A stretch of DNA of 30,944 nt, from the NCBI GenBank assembly GCA_018398765.1, contig JAHBMJ010003579.1, positions 45,831 through 76,774 on the forward strand, given 5' to 3'. This DNA comes from Chromera velia (Eukaryota > Sar > Chromeraceae). Every line of letters begins with the position of its first letter. The stretch's first letter is position 1. Shown here one piece after another: positions 9,209-21,157 of this stretch. The notes under the pieces are model-generated. The model was not told where the DNA came from, made no database searches, and was given only the letters and a program-made list of their open reading frames with translations. The translations under genes were made by a program, and so were the position numbers.

Positions 9209-9817
9209 GTAAGTGTTTCCACGGAAAGCTGTACGTGGCCATGATTGCCCTTGAGCAGCTTTTCCTGTCTCTGTGCCGTGCTGTTCCACGACTGTCACTG
9301 CACTCTTCAAAACTGGACCTCTGCAGCCTCTTAGACCTCAGTGATGGATTGATTTGGTGGTCTTTCTACGGGATTGAGGACCTAGGAACGGAGTCAGAGA
9401 CGGTAACAGGTCCGTAAACGTTTTACATCATCGATTTAATTTGGTCGATGATGCTTCCATCCAACCATGTGTCTTTCTTCATTCTTTTGCGTGTTCAAAA
9501 CAGTTGGGGTGCAGAGCAGTCAAGCTTTGGAAAATTCAATCTTCTTTTTCTCTTGAGCTCGACGTTCGTTCCTGCTTGATATGCGGGGTACATACAGAGA
9601 GGGGCGGACCTTGAGGGGGCCCTGATAGACAAAAGTTTGAACAGAAGTGCATGCACGTGTGTGCATAAAAAAAACCTCGATCGATCTATTCCGGAGGGAG
9701 TTTCGAGGAGAGGAAAGCGGATCGAGGCATTCAGATTTACTCCATTACATGCAACAGAGAAACTTTCGACTGCTTTTTGCTCTCACGCTCCTTTCCTCTG
9801 CCCCTCAGACGTACACA
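9209..9817. other. Spacer with no supported gene
   Basis: An open frame continues to 9417 with fairly normal composition (KLYVAMIALEQLFLSL), but it ignores the GTAAGT donor at 9209 and has no recognisable homology. The rest shows nothing I can defend. Confidence 0.35.
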
Positions 9818-9951
<134 letters not shown>

Positions 9952-10007
9952 CAAACCCGCGCGGTCGATGATCTCCAGCTGATGAATGGATGCACTGCAT
10001 GATGCAG

Positions 10008-11661
<1,654 letters not shown>

Positions 11662-11676
11662 TGAGTTGAGGACTCC

Positions 11677-12297
11677 ATTTATCTATTCATTCATTTATTT
11701 ATTCATTCATTCATCTATTCAATCCCTCCTTCCTTCCTTCCATTCATCCATACATTCATTCATCCATTCTTTCATTCATTGATTCATTCCTTTCTTCCTT
11801 CCTTCCTTCCTTGCTTCCTTTCATCCATTTGTCCATTCATTCATTCACTCATTCATTCATTTATTCATTTATTCATTCATTCATTCTATTGATTCCTTCC
11901 TTCCTTCCTTCCTTACTTTCTTTCATCCATTCGTCCATTCATTCTTTCATTGATTCTTTCATCCATCCATTCATTCATCCATTCGTCTATTCATTCACTC
12001 CTTCTTTTCTGCCTTCGTTCCATTCATCCATTGAATTTCGTCCCGATTCATCCATTCCTTCATTTTTTCTTTCATTCATTCATTCTTTCCATCCATCCAT
12101 TCGTCCATCCATTCATTCATTCATCCATCCATCCATCCATTCATGCATCCATCCATTTATCCATCCATCCATTCATCCATCCATCCATTCATGTATCCAT
12201 CCATCCATCCATTCATCCATCCATCCATCCATCCATCCATCCATCCATCCATTCGTCCATTCATTCATTCATTCATTCATTCATTCATTCATTTATG
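11677..12297. repeat. (TTCA)n/(TCCA)n array, about 620 bp
   Basis: Tandem ATTC, ATCC, TTCC and ATTT tetranucleotides; 12080-12297 is almost pure ATCC/ATTC. Frames reading HSFIHSFIH and HPSIHPSIH are repeat artefacts. Confidence 0.97.
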
Positions 12298-12557
12298 CAT
12301 GCCACTCAGAGTCTGAGGTAAGCAAGTTGTGGAGTCTGTTCCCTGAGGCTCTCGTTCATTCTTTCTCTTTACAGTGAAGAAGCTGTGACCTTTGGAGGGG
12401 TTCTCCTCTCAGCATGCCGGAGCGTGTAAAATGTTTTATCAATGGAAGTCAAGAAACAGAAGTAAAAAGGGGCAAGAAAACCAATATCGCTTTTGATATT
12501 GATTGATAATTATGTGCAGACTGTAATCTTGAAGAGATTCAAGAGAGGAAGATTTAA

Positions 12558-14253
12558 GATTCTAAACACGGCCCCCAAGATCATTCGAGACCACCTCTCA
12601 GAGTAAGTGGGTGGCAAGCTCCTGGCAGTGCTCCAGTGCACGATGCTGTCTCTAGTGCTGTCCAGAGAGACTCTGAGACGAACCTCCCACCTATCCCTCC
12701 TCAAGGGGAAGATATCCCTCGACCCAGTGGTTGGGTAAGAGATCTAACCACAGACGGGGATGTTAAACTAAACCCTGGCTAGGATAAGGGGAGTGATCTC
12801 CAGAGTGATAAGGCCCCAGGCAACGATACCCCTGTTTCGACTCTAGTGTCTCTTCCTGAGCTAGCTCCGTCCCTCATACCTGCATCCATACCCCCCCCCT
12901 GGAGGCGCCGTCAGACGTCTCTCACATGGGCCTCTCTGATATCTCATTGAATTTCCATGCTCCCTCCAAGGCTGCCTTACAAGTTCCTTCAGATGGCACA
13001 CTCGCTTCTTTGGAGGATCTTGAGAGAACAGAGTTTGGGGATGGGGATTATGGTAGAGGAGGTTACTGGAAAAGGGACGTTCAGAACGAGATCAAGAGAG
13101 CAAAAAGGTCGACACGAGGTTACATCCAATGAATCTATGCCGCCCTTTCTTTGACTCCTACACTTTCAGATTTTGACCTCAGTGCACCCGTAATTCTTAA
13201 CATTTTCCACTGCTCCGGCTGGTATGACGGCTCCAACGGCTTCTAGTCAGAACAATCACAAGTCAGACTCTTTACAGACTATGCGAGTGCCCCCCACTTA
13301 CTCTCCGATCCCCTTCTTGACTCCTGGTTTGCTTATAATCCCTTTTTTGAACACGTCTCTCAAAGAACCAACCCATTACTAACAGCAGGTGGGTGGATCC
13401 GAGACTTCACAAAAGAAAGAATTGAGCCAACAGCAGGTGGGTGGATCTGAGACTTGATAGAAGAAGGAATTGAGCCAACAGTAGGTGGGTGGATCCGAGA
13501 CTTGATAAAAAAAGGAATTGAGCCAACAGGAGGTGGGTGGATCCGAGACTTGATAAAAAAAGGAATTGGGCCAACAGGAGGTGGGTGGATCCGAGACTTG
13601 ACAGAAGAAGGAATTGAGCCAACAGCAGGTAGGTCTAGCAGGTGGGTAGATTCAAAACAGTGTCACTTAATAGAAGAAGGAATTGAGCCCAACCCTGGAC
13701 ATTTTAAGAAGCACGGGAATGCGTAGACGTCACATATTATTAACCCAAGGAGCCGGTCCTCGACTTCTGTTCCCACCCACAACCGGCCCTTTCCGGCCTT
13801 TCGTGACAGCAATCGCAACCTCCCCCCTCTGCTCGGCCCCACATCTGAGATTCCTTCTGTCCCTTTCTTTGAAGTCCCTTTTTATCAAGGAACCCACGAG
13901 ACGGCACAGGGACAAACGAAACCAACAGAGAGAAGTTTTCTTCCGAGTCCATGCAGAAGTTATCTCGGCGTTCGAACCAGTTTCTAGACCAGTCTCCCCC
14001 CCCAAACCGTAAGTAACAGCAGCAGCAGATGTGCCTCCAAATCCATCTACCCCGCCGCCACCCCAACTGTCTATTTTTTCACCTCCCCCAAACCGAATCC
14101 CTCTCTCGTAATTGACTCCGAGAAGAATAGTTTAACTGTCATCTCCTCCTCAGAGACCTGTAGAACTGAGACCCACAAGTGCTCAGCGATTAAAAGATTA
14201 CCTAGGAAATTACTCAGTTCGGACTGTCAGTTGGATGGCGGCGATGATGAATG
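12558..14253 (+). pseudogene. Decayed retroelement-like coding region with 2A-like motifs
   Basis: An open stretch 12558-12773 is proline- and serine-rich. It ends GWVRDLTTDGDVKLNPG just before a TAG. The segment matches the 2A-like pattern D-V/I-x-x-N-P-G found near the N-terminus of some non-LTR retrotransposon proteins. The same frame continues past the stop to about 12950. A 16-residue repeat array follows at 13388-13700. Then a frame from about 13760 runs through LPPLLGPTSEIPSVPFFEVP, one stop near 13985, and on to KRLPRKLLSSDCQLDGGDDE and a stop at 14251-14253. I see no reverse transcriptase or endonuclease, so the retroelement call rests on the 2A-like motif and the ORF1-like composition. 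Confidence 0.4.
13388..13700 (+). repeat. 48-bp tandem array encoding a 2A-related 16-residue unit
   Basis: Units start at 13388, 13436, 13484, 13532, 13580 and, degraded, 13628, with an exact 48-base period. The plus-strand product is GGWIRDL(I/T)(E/K)(E/K)GIEPT(A/V/G). One unit has a TGA in place of arginine (near 13448-13450). The last, incomplete unit ends EEGIEPNPGH, restoring the NPG of the 2A-like motif. Confidence 0.9.
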
Positions 14254-14923
14254 ATGATGATGATAATAATAAGAAAAGTGATAGAAATAAAAACTTTATT
14301 AAAAAGTTAGAAAAATCATATAAATTCTACTGTAGTATAAATTAGACTTAATTTCTATCAAAATAATGTTAAAAAATTGATAGACAAATTGTTGAAAAAG
14401 TGATAGGTTGAAATTAGACTTTAATTTCTATCACGTTTCCAACATTTCTAACATTTGATAGATTTTAAAGAAAATGTTAGAAATTGAACGCAAAACTAGA
14501 CTTAAAATTCTAATATGTTAGCACAACATGTAAATGATAAGTGATTTATTGGTGTCCTTGAACTAGCCCTTGAGCACTGTTGTCGTTTTGTCTTATAACA
14601 TACTAACATAACATTAATGTAAAAAAATTGAATTTCAATCACTTTTCTTTTCAGTTTTCCGGCACTTTTCCATCATTTTTCTAACATTTTTTGCAGGGTG
14701 GATAAATTGTTGTATTATATTTTGTATTTTTTTAGAAATTTTATGTGCATATGCAAATATATGCAAAAATGAGTAGGTTTAGCATTGGGCATCAAGTAGC
14801 ACCAAGTACCAAGCATCAAAGATTAATTTGGAATTATTCATGGTGCAATAATTGAAGAAACAATAGATTCATAGACACGGTGCACCGCTTTAAGAATCTA
14901 TATTTTGTTACATGACGACAAAG
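14254..14923. other. AT-rich stretch with short inverted repeat
   Basis: It is strongly AT-rich compared with its neighbours. GTGATAGAAAT at 14278-14288 is inverted at 14424-14434, enclosing 157 bases that could be a small MITE, though no target duplication is visible. Repeated TTAGACTTAATTTCTATC-type words occur at 14345-14360 and 14414-14434. It could be the 3' tail of the retroelement-like unit or the 3' flank of the large minus-strand gene. No gene seen. Confidence 0.5.
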
Positions 14924-16620
14924 CTATGCAAGGAACCGCGTTGATTGATGCAGAGGGGCATCTGACTCCAGATTGCTCGTCCCTCCCTCTGATTCGCGTG
15001 AAGCAGGGGGGGTGACTGGCTGAAGTGGAGCAGGAGGGGGAAACAAACGGGCCGAGAAGGCGTCGGCGACTCCCCTGAGCCTGTCTGTGACCTCATCCTG
15101 CTGCATCGCATTGCACAGACCTACCAAGGCAAGAGGGGGGGGTGCTGGCTTTCTGCTTTCCATTTTCGTTCGAGGAACAAGGAAGAGTGACTGTGCGGCT
15201 GCAAGAAGATGCTTAGAGGAGAGGGAGAGTGCAGAGGAAAGTTTGATGTCCGAGAGCACTGTAAAGTCCTCCCTCTCCTTCTTTTTCTTCTCCTGTTCCG
15301 CAGATGAGGAAGCAGGATGGTGAGAAGACCCAGACCCGTCTTCCTCGTCCGCCACCCCCCTCATAGTGTCATCATCAGAAACGGACATCGCCCACTGCAG
15401 TCATTGCAGCAGCAGCAGCAGGCAGGACAGATGTGCAACAACAAAAGGGGTCGGTGAGGAACAAGAAGGGTCACACGAATATTCGATTTTTCTACAACGC
15501 ATCATTGGAAGACACATTGAAGTCCGACATTTCCTGCCTGCCTGCCTGCCTGTCCACTTTGGGGGAAGGGAAGGAGGTGTCATGCAGGCGCGCTCGCTCT
15601 TCTACGGCGTCCGGAACCCGTGAAGTCAGTCACTGAGTTGTCAGCTCACTGAAGACCGAAAAAATCTGAAAGAGAGGGCCTTCAGCTAAGCAAGGGAAAG
15701 GGCGCGCATCCGAATGGACGGACTACTTGTCGAAGAAACAGGCCGCGTGCTTCCTTCAAGACAGGCCGGCAAGCTGAGACAAGAACAGCGTCCTCCCTGT
15801 CTCTTGTCGGGCTGATGATGAAAAACATACTTACAAAGAAACGCGCGCGGGCGCTCTTTCACACACATAAACGCACCTGAAAGACCGCTCTGCTTTCCTT
15901 AAGCAAACGGCGCGCATCCGCTTCTGTGTCCACGCTGTCTCCCAAGTCCTCGTTCAACCGGTTCTCTCCCTCCCCCCCCTCTCCCCCGTCCCAGGTGAGA
16001 CTAAACGGAAACGACGCCCCTCCAGCTCCACTTACAGGAACTTCAGCAGAGCACGAGGAGGTCACGGAACTTCGTTGAAGAAGAACCTGCCGGACTGTGC
16101 GCCTCAGCACTCGCCGTTTCACACTCCCCTTTCCCCCTCCTCCAGCGAGACGGGCAATCAGGTCCAGCACAAGCCTTGCGGCAGTCTCAGCAGCGTGGAC
16201 GTCAGGAGCGTGAAGGGAGACTGTCCACTGTCCTCGTGATTTCCCGGGAGGGGGCAACACTGTGGCGGTGGAGAAGGAAATCAATTCTCCTGAGCTGCAA
16301 TGAGTCATTTTACAGACAGGCAGAGATAGATCGAGAAAACAAAAAAACAGTAAAACCCGACAAGGGGGGCAGGGGGGCCCAAAAGTTTAGAGGTAAGCGC
16401 TCCTTACTGCTACACCTGCCAACAGGACTTCACGTGATGACTGATTCACACGTTACCTCTTGCTCCTTCCACTCCTAACAAGAGGGAGGGAGAAACAAAT
16501 ACAGTATACTGCACTCCGGACAGACACATATTAATACAAAAATCGAAGCAACGGATAGGCAGACAGACAGGTAGACAGATGGACAAATGTTATGTATATG
16601 TATATATATACATACACACA

Positions 16621-16675
<55 letters not shown>

Positions 16676-16689
16676 AGAGCGAGAGAGAC

Positions 16690-16738
<49 letters not shown>

Positions 16739-17112
16739 AGATTTGCATTTGATGCCTTCATTTCGGGAGCAACTCAGACAAAGAAAGCGGTGGAGGGAGA
16801 AGGGAGGCGAATTGAAGGGAGGGAGGGGAGCGAGGAGCGAAGGGGTTCGACAGCAAACTTCAGGAAGGAAACAAGGAGGGAGGTCGTTCCCAGTACGATC
16901 GAGGGTTTGTTTACTGATATCAGCATTTAGAGTGCAGAAAGCTAAAGAGAATCTTCTGCAAGAGAGGGCTTCCCCTGCAGAGCTTAAGAGAGAATCCGGA
17001 GGGGAAGGGAGTGGGCAGCGAGAGGCAGAGAGAGAGAACGTCCACAGAGGCGACACACCGACGCATACATACCCCTTCTGGATGCGAGACTGAAACGATC
17101 GGACAGACAGCC

Positions 17113-17155
<43 letters not shown>

Positions 17156-17190
17156 CAGACAGACAGCCAAAGAGAGAGACAGACAGCCAA

Positions 17191-17234
<44 letters not shown>

Positions 17235-17849
17235 CGAATTTTGGGGGAAAGAACAGAGTGCAGCAGAGACCCTCTGTTGTCGCTCAGCAGTTGCAGGAGG
17301 ACCTCCAGGACGACCCTGCAAGCGTGCATGAATGCACGGATACATCATCAACGGAGAAAAGAAAAAAAAAATCAGAAGAGGAGCGGAGCGGAGAGATTGC
17401 ATTATGAATCATATGTAATTGAACGAAGGAACGAATCACGGACATGGGAGGAAGGAAGTGGGTCATCTGGATGATGCACAGCGATTAACCGACGCACGCA
17501 CACTCAGAATGAATGAGAAGGAAGGAAAGCACATCCACACAAACGACTTCATTCAGCTTTTGCGTCAAACGAAACGAATGAACTTCTTTCTTGCATCAAT
17601 ATAATCACGGCACCTATCAGAACACCGATTGCATCACATCCAATGAAACGGAGCTAGCACGTGTTACAGAACAGAGAATTAATCCCTTCCTTGTTTGTTT
17701 GTTTGTTTTCCCCTTCGATCCCCAATTGAGAAAGAAAGAGACAAGCCTCCTCCCGCAGTAGTCAGAGCACACAGGCAGGCAGGAGAAGAGAAGACTCTTC
17801 TTTTTCGGAGTGTCGAGATGCGGAACTTGATGACTTCCGCTATCTCTTT

Positions 17850-17893
<44 letters not shown>

Positions 17894-18600
17894 CGCGCGT
17901 GCCACTTACGCGAATCGAAATTAAAAAAGATGCGCAGAAGAATCGGATAGGCGTGCTGTTGCAATATGAAGAACAAGGAAGAAAGAAAACATGACACGTC
18001 GGCTTGCCTGTTTCTATTGCCTTGTTGCAGGATTCAGATCCTTTCTGTCAATAATCTGCTAACCCTTTCCCTTCTGATCAGGTTCAAGGGGGCCCAAGAA
18101 GAGAAAGGAAAAAACAGAGAACGAAACAACAAAGAAAAACGAGCAGACATTACAAACAGACAAGGAAAACGGCAGAAAGGGGCAAAAACAAAGAAACCAA
18201 CCAACAAAGAAAACCAACGCACACGTACCGACCTTCCAGGCAAGCCCCCTATGTGGGAGTCCACCATCTCCTCACGGGAAATCGGCACACCCAAAGACAC
18301 CGCCACGGACTCCTGGTCGGCAAACTCGGATGCCAGCAGTGCCACACGCACCCCCGCCTTTCGAGCACTCTCATTGTCTCTCGTCGCTTCACTTGTTTCA
18401 GCTTCACTCCCCTCCCTCTTCTCCCCAGAGACCTTCAGCAAATTTGAAGAACTCCGCCCAGAGAACAGCGACTGCGCCAACCCCTGCAGAGACCCCAACC
18501 CATCCCGTTCTTCTGCCGCCGCCGCTGCCGTCCGCTCCTCCTCCTCCTCGTCCATGTCGGAATCCGAAGAACGACTGCTCATTTCTTCGTCACTCCTTTT
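14924..18600 (-). CDS. Large gene: exons 19 to 22 in view and stop codon
   Basis: Exon 18600-18233 starts KRSDEEMSSRSSDSDMDEEE, an acidic serine-rich linker, and ends HIGGLPG with donor GGAAG|GTCGGT. Exon 17315-17235 (VVLEVLLQLLSDNRGSLLHS) has donor GTCTGT. Exon 16294-15877 (SGELISFSTATVLPPPGKSR, TVSLHAPDVHAAETAARLVL) has donor CAG|GTGCGT. The last exon, 15394-14924 (WAMSVSDDDTMRGVADEEDG to HQSTRFLA), ends in a TAG stop at 14924-14926. Phases are 2, 2, 0. Confidence 0.7.
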
Positions 18601-18605
18601 CTGCA

Positions 18606-18639
<34 letters not shown>

Positions 18640-19554
18640 CAAAAACACGAGTGACTCCTCGCGCAGCAGAGAGATCCGTATTCGCACAAACACAGAAAGA
18701 GAAAGACGGGGGGAGACAATCCAGCATCCACAGGCTGCAAGTGGAAAACGAAAGACAGGACAGACCGCAAAAGAAAGAGAGAGCAGCCTGACACACCGAC
18801 CCACCCACAAAAAAACCCACGCGTAGAGAGATTGAGTGATCGCCCCCTGGCGGCAGGTTTCCCAGAGCCGTCTCCACGCACTCTCTCACAGTCTCCGTTG
18901 ACAGAGGGCTCCTCACAACGAGCACCGATGAACGGGGGACCATGCGGCGCTTCACCCAAGATACCACCGAGGAAGCCTTCAGATTACTCAAAACTTCCGC
19001 ACTGCAACCAGGGAGGCATGCGGAATGAATGCTGCAATTCTCGGATACTTACGCAAAAGCAACCAACCCTTTTTCTGTGACCATCCTTGTCTGCTGGGTG
19101 CTGAGCGAAGGCCCAAGCGAGCGAATATGCACAATGAATGAATGCCAGACAGCCAGGGAGAGCTCCCCCGATCCTTCCTTCCCTCTATCTTCCCGCAGCC
19201 TCCCTTCCTCCCGCCTCTCCCCCCCCCAAGGATCGCTGGATGGATGGATGGATGGAACACTTTGCGGTCCGAATGGATCCTTCCGTGAAATTTCTCCCGG
19301 CGCTTTCTACTGCTGCTTTAACTGGCATTTACTTTCTACCTTCTCCCCGTACAATTGAAAGGGAAAGGGAAACACAATGGGGATACGATAACCGCTCACT
19401 CCTCCCCTTTCTGACCCGCCTTAACATTCAGACAGCCAGCTAGCAAGACAGACGACAGACACACAGCAAAGGCGGCAGTGGACACGCACCCACCCACCCC
19501 CCTTCCGGCACCCCTGAAGACAAAAACACACTCTTCGTTCACACACACACGTGG

Positions 19555-19592
<38 letters not shown>

Positions 19593-19699
19593 GGATTGTC
19601 TGATTGTCTGCATGCGCTTACTGACTTGCAGAAGGGCGCATTGGAGAGTCCCCCGTCCGGCCTCTCTCCTCTCTGCTGGGCCTGGGCCGCATCTGCACA

Positions 19700-19734
<35 letters not shown>

Positions 19735-21115
19735 TTGACACAAGAAGAAAGAAAGACAGATGAAAGGAGAGAGGACGAGCGATTTTGTTTTGATGGAGTA
19801 TGAGAGAAAGCGAGGGGAGGGGCATGAAGTGAAGACAAGCAGGGCAGGGTCGAAATGTTCTGTTTGTCTTTTCGTTCTTTTTTAGCATGTTCAGTGGATC
19901 TTCAGTGCTCGTTCACTTCTTTCATTCGGTTTTCACATGCAAGTCCGTGTCTTCACCTTTCGTGTCGCCTGGTGTGCCTGCGCTTGTACTCATACGGCAA
20001 TTGGAACAAACCTCTGCGGCCTCCCCCCAAAAAAGGGCTGCCTGCCCCCTCTCGCTCCTCTCTACCTTCTGTTCCCGTACAGAATCCTCTTTCACTGTTC
20101 TCTCTCATGCCTTACTGTATGCTTGCATCCAGTATTATTTCTCTACTTGTTTGAACATCTCAAAAAATGCTCCTTCTTTTGAAGTCACCTTCAGCAAGCA
20201 GCCACTTACCTTCAATCAATCACCAACGCCCTTTCTGGCACTGTGCCGCTGACCTAAACTAAACACTCGACCGACCGTGCCACCATCCACATGCATTCCC
20301 TTCCTTCCTGCCTGCCTACCTGCATGAAGGAGACGGCTGAGCACTGCCTCTGCCTGGAGGGGCAGCGAGGCGTCGGAGTCAAGCTGACTCACAAGACGGG
20401 CCTGCAAGACAGAATTAAGCAATTGTCTGCATTCATTTGCAAAGTTATCTCCAGTCAATCATGTGTCGTCAGGGTGTCAGGCACCCGACTTTTTGTTGTT
20501 TTTTTTGTTTCCCAGCGGCACTCTTCCTTCTCAAGTGTAAAGAAAAGACTTCATTCACATATGTAGACTCGACCGGGACACGCATTAGAACACGCACACC
20601 TAGAGACAAACAAAGCAAGAGGAAGGAAGGAAGGACAAAGGAAGGAAGGAAAGAAAAAGAAAGAGACGACGACAAGGTCCAGTCAAACGGAATCGAAAGA
20701 CTGGCCAGGCTGATCAACAGAAGAGAAGAGAAGAGAAGACGCAGCTACCCCTCCACCCACTTACCGTCTCTGCTCTGAGAGTGCCCTCATCGAGGTCCAT
20801 CCGGAAGAGGAACGATCCAAACAACTGGAAAGAAGAAAGAAAGAAAGAAAGAGATGTTAGTAGAGGAGAAGGGAGAGGAAGCGAAAGAAGAAGGACAGGT
20901 AAGGTGAGAGCTCAGATGAATGAGGTTACAGAGGCAGCCTTCACAATTAATGAGCAAGACTCAGAAAGGCGAGGGAAGATTCAACACCGACAATTAAACT
21001 CAGCAGACGTACAGGCAAAGAGAGAGATAGACAGAAACAAACCATCTCGAGTGTCCAATTTGTTTGTGAGTGAGTCTTCATCCTGTATTGCCCCCCCGTC
21101 CTGTAGCCTTGCGCT

Positions 21116-21157
<42 letters not shown>

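Noticed and set aside
11811-12377. 188-residue open frame of HSFIHPSIH type
   Set aside because: It is a repeat artefact of ATTC/ATCC units.
14924-16294. RAP domain at the C-terminus of the large protein
   Set aside because: The expected pattern of a RAP domain is not present in the last two exons, so the RNA-binding idea rests only on helix periodicity.
16920-17100. Extra exons of the large gene near 17090 and 16975
   Set aside because: A 17-base exon followed by one reading GEALSCRRFSLAF could be spliced, but their phases do not lead into the 16294 exon, whereas a direct 17235 to 16294 join fits.
16475-17329. 284-residue minus-strand open frame rich in S and L
   Set aside because: Most of it is (CT)n and (GT)n translated. 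Only its first part (17315-17235) is kept as an exon because the splice phases match.
17800-17860. Exon reading EIAEVIKFRISTLRKRR on the minus strand
   Set aside because: It looks coding-like, but the upstream repeat is (AC)n on the transcript sense, no acceptor gives the needed phase, and the 18233 to 17315 join is already consistent.
18821-19090. M16 metallopeptidase domain
   Set aside because: Only a vague strand-helix pattern is seen; there is no HxxEH zinc site anywhere in the joined product.
20170-20260. Exon ending at a good GTAAGT donor near 20210
   Set aside because: All three minus-strand frames contain a stop immediately before the donor.
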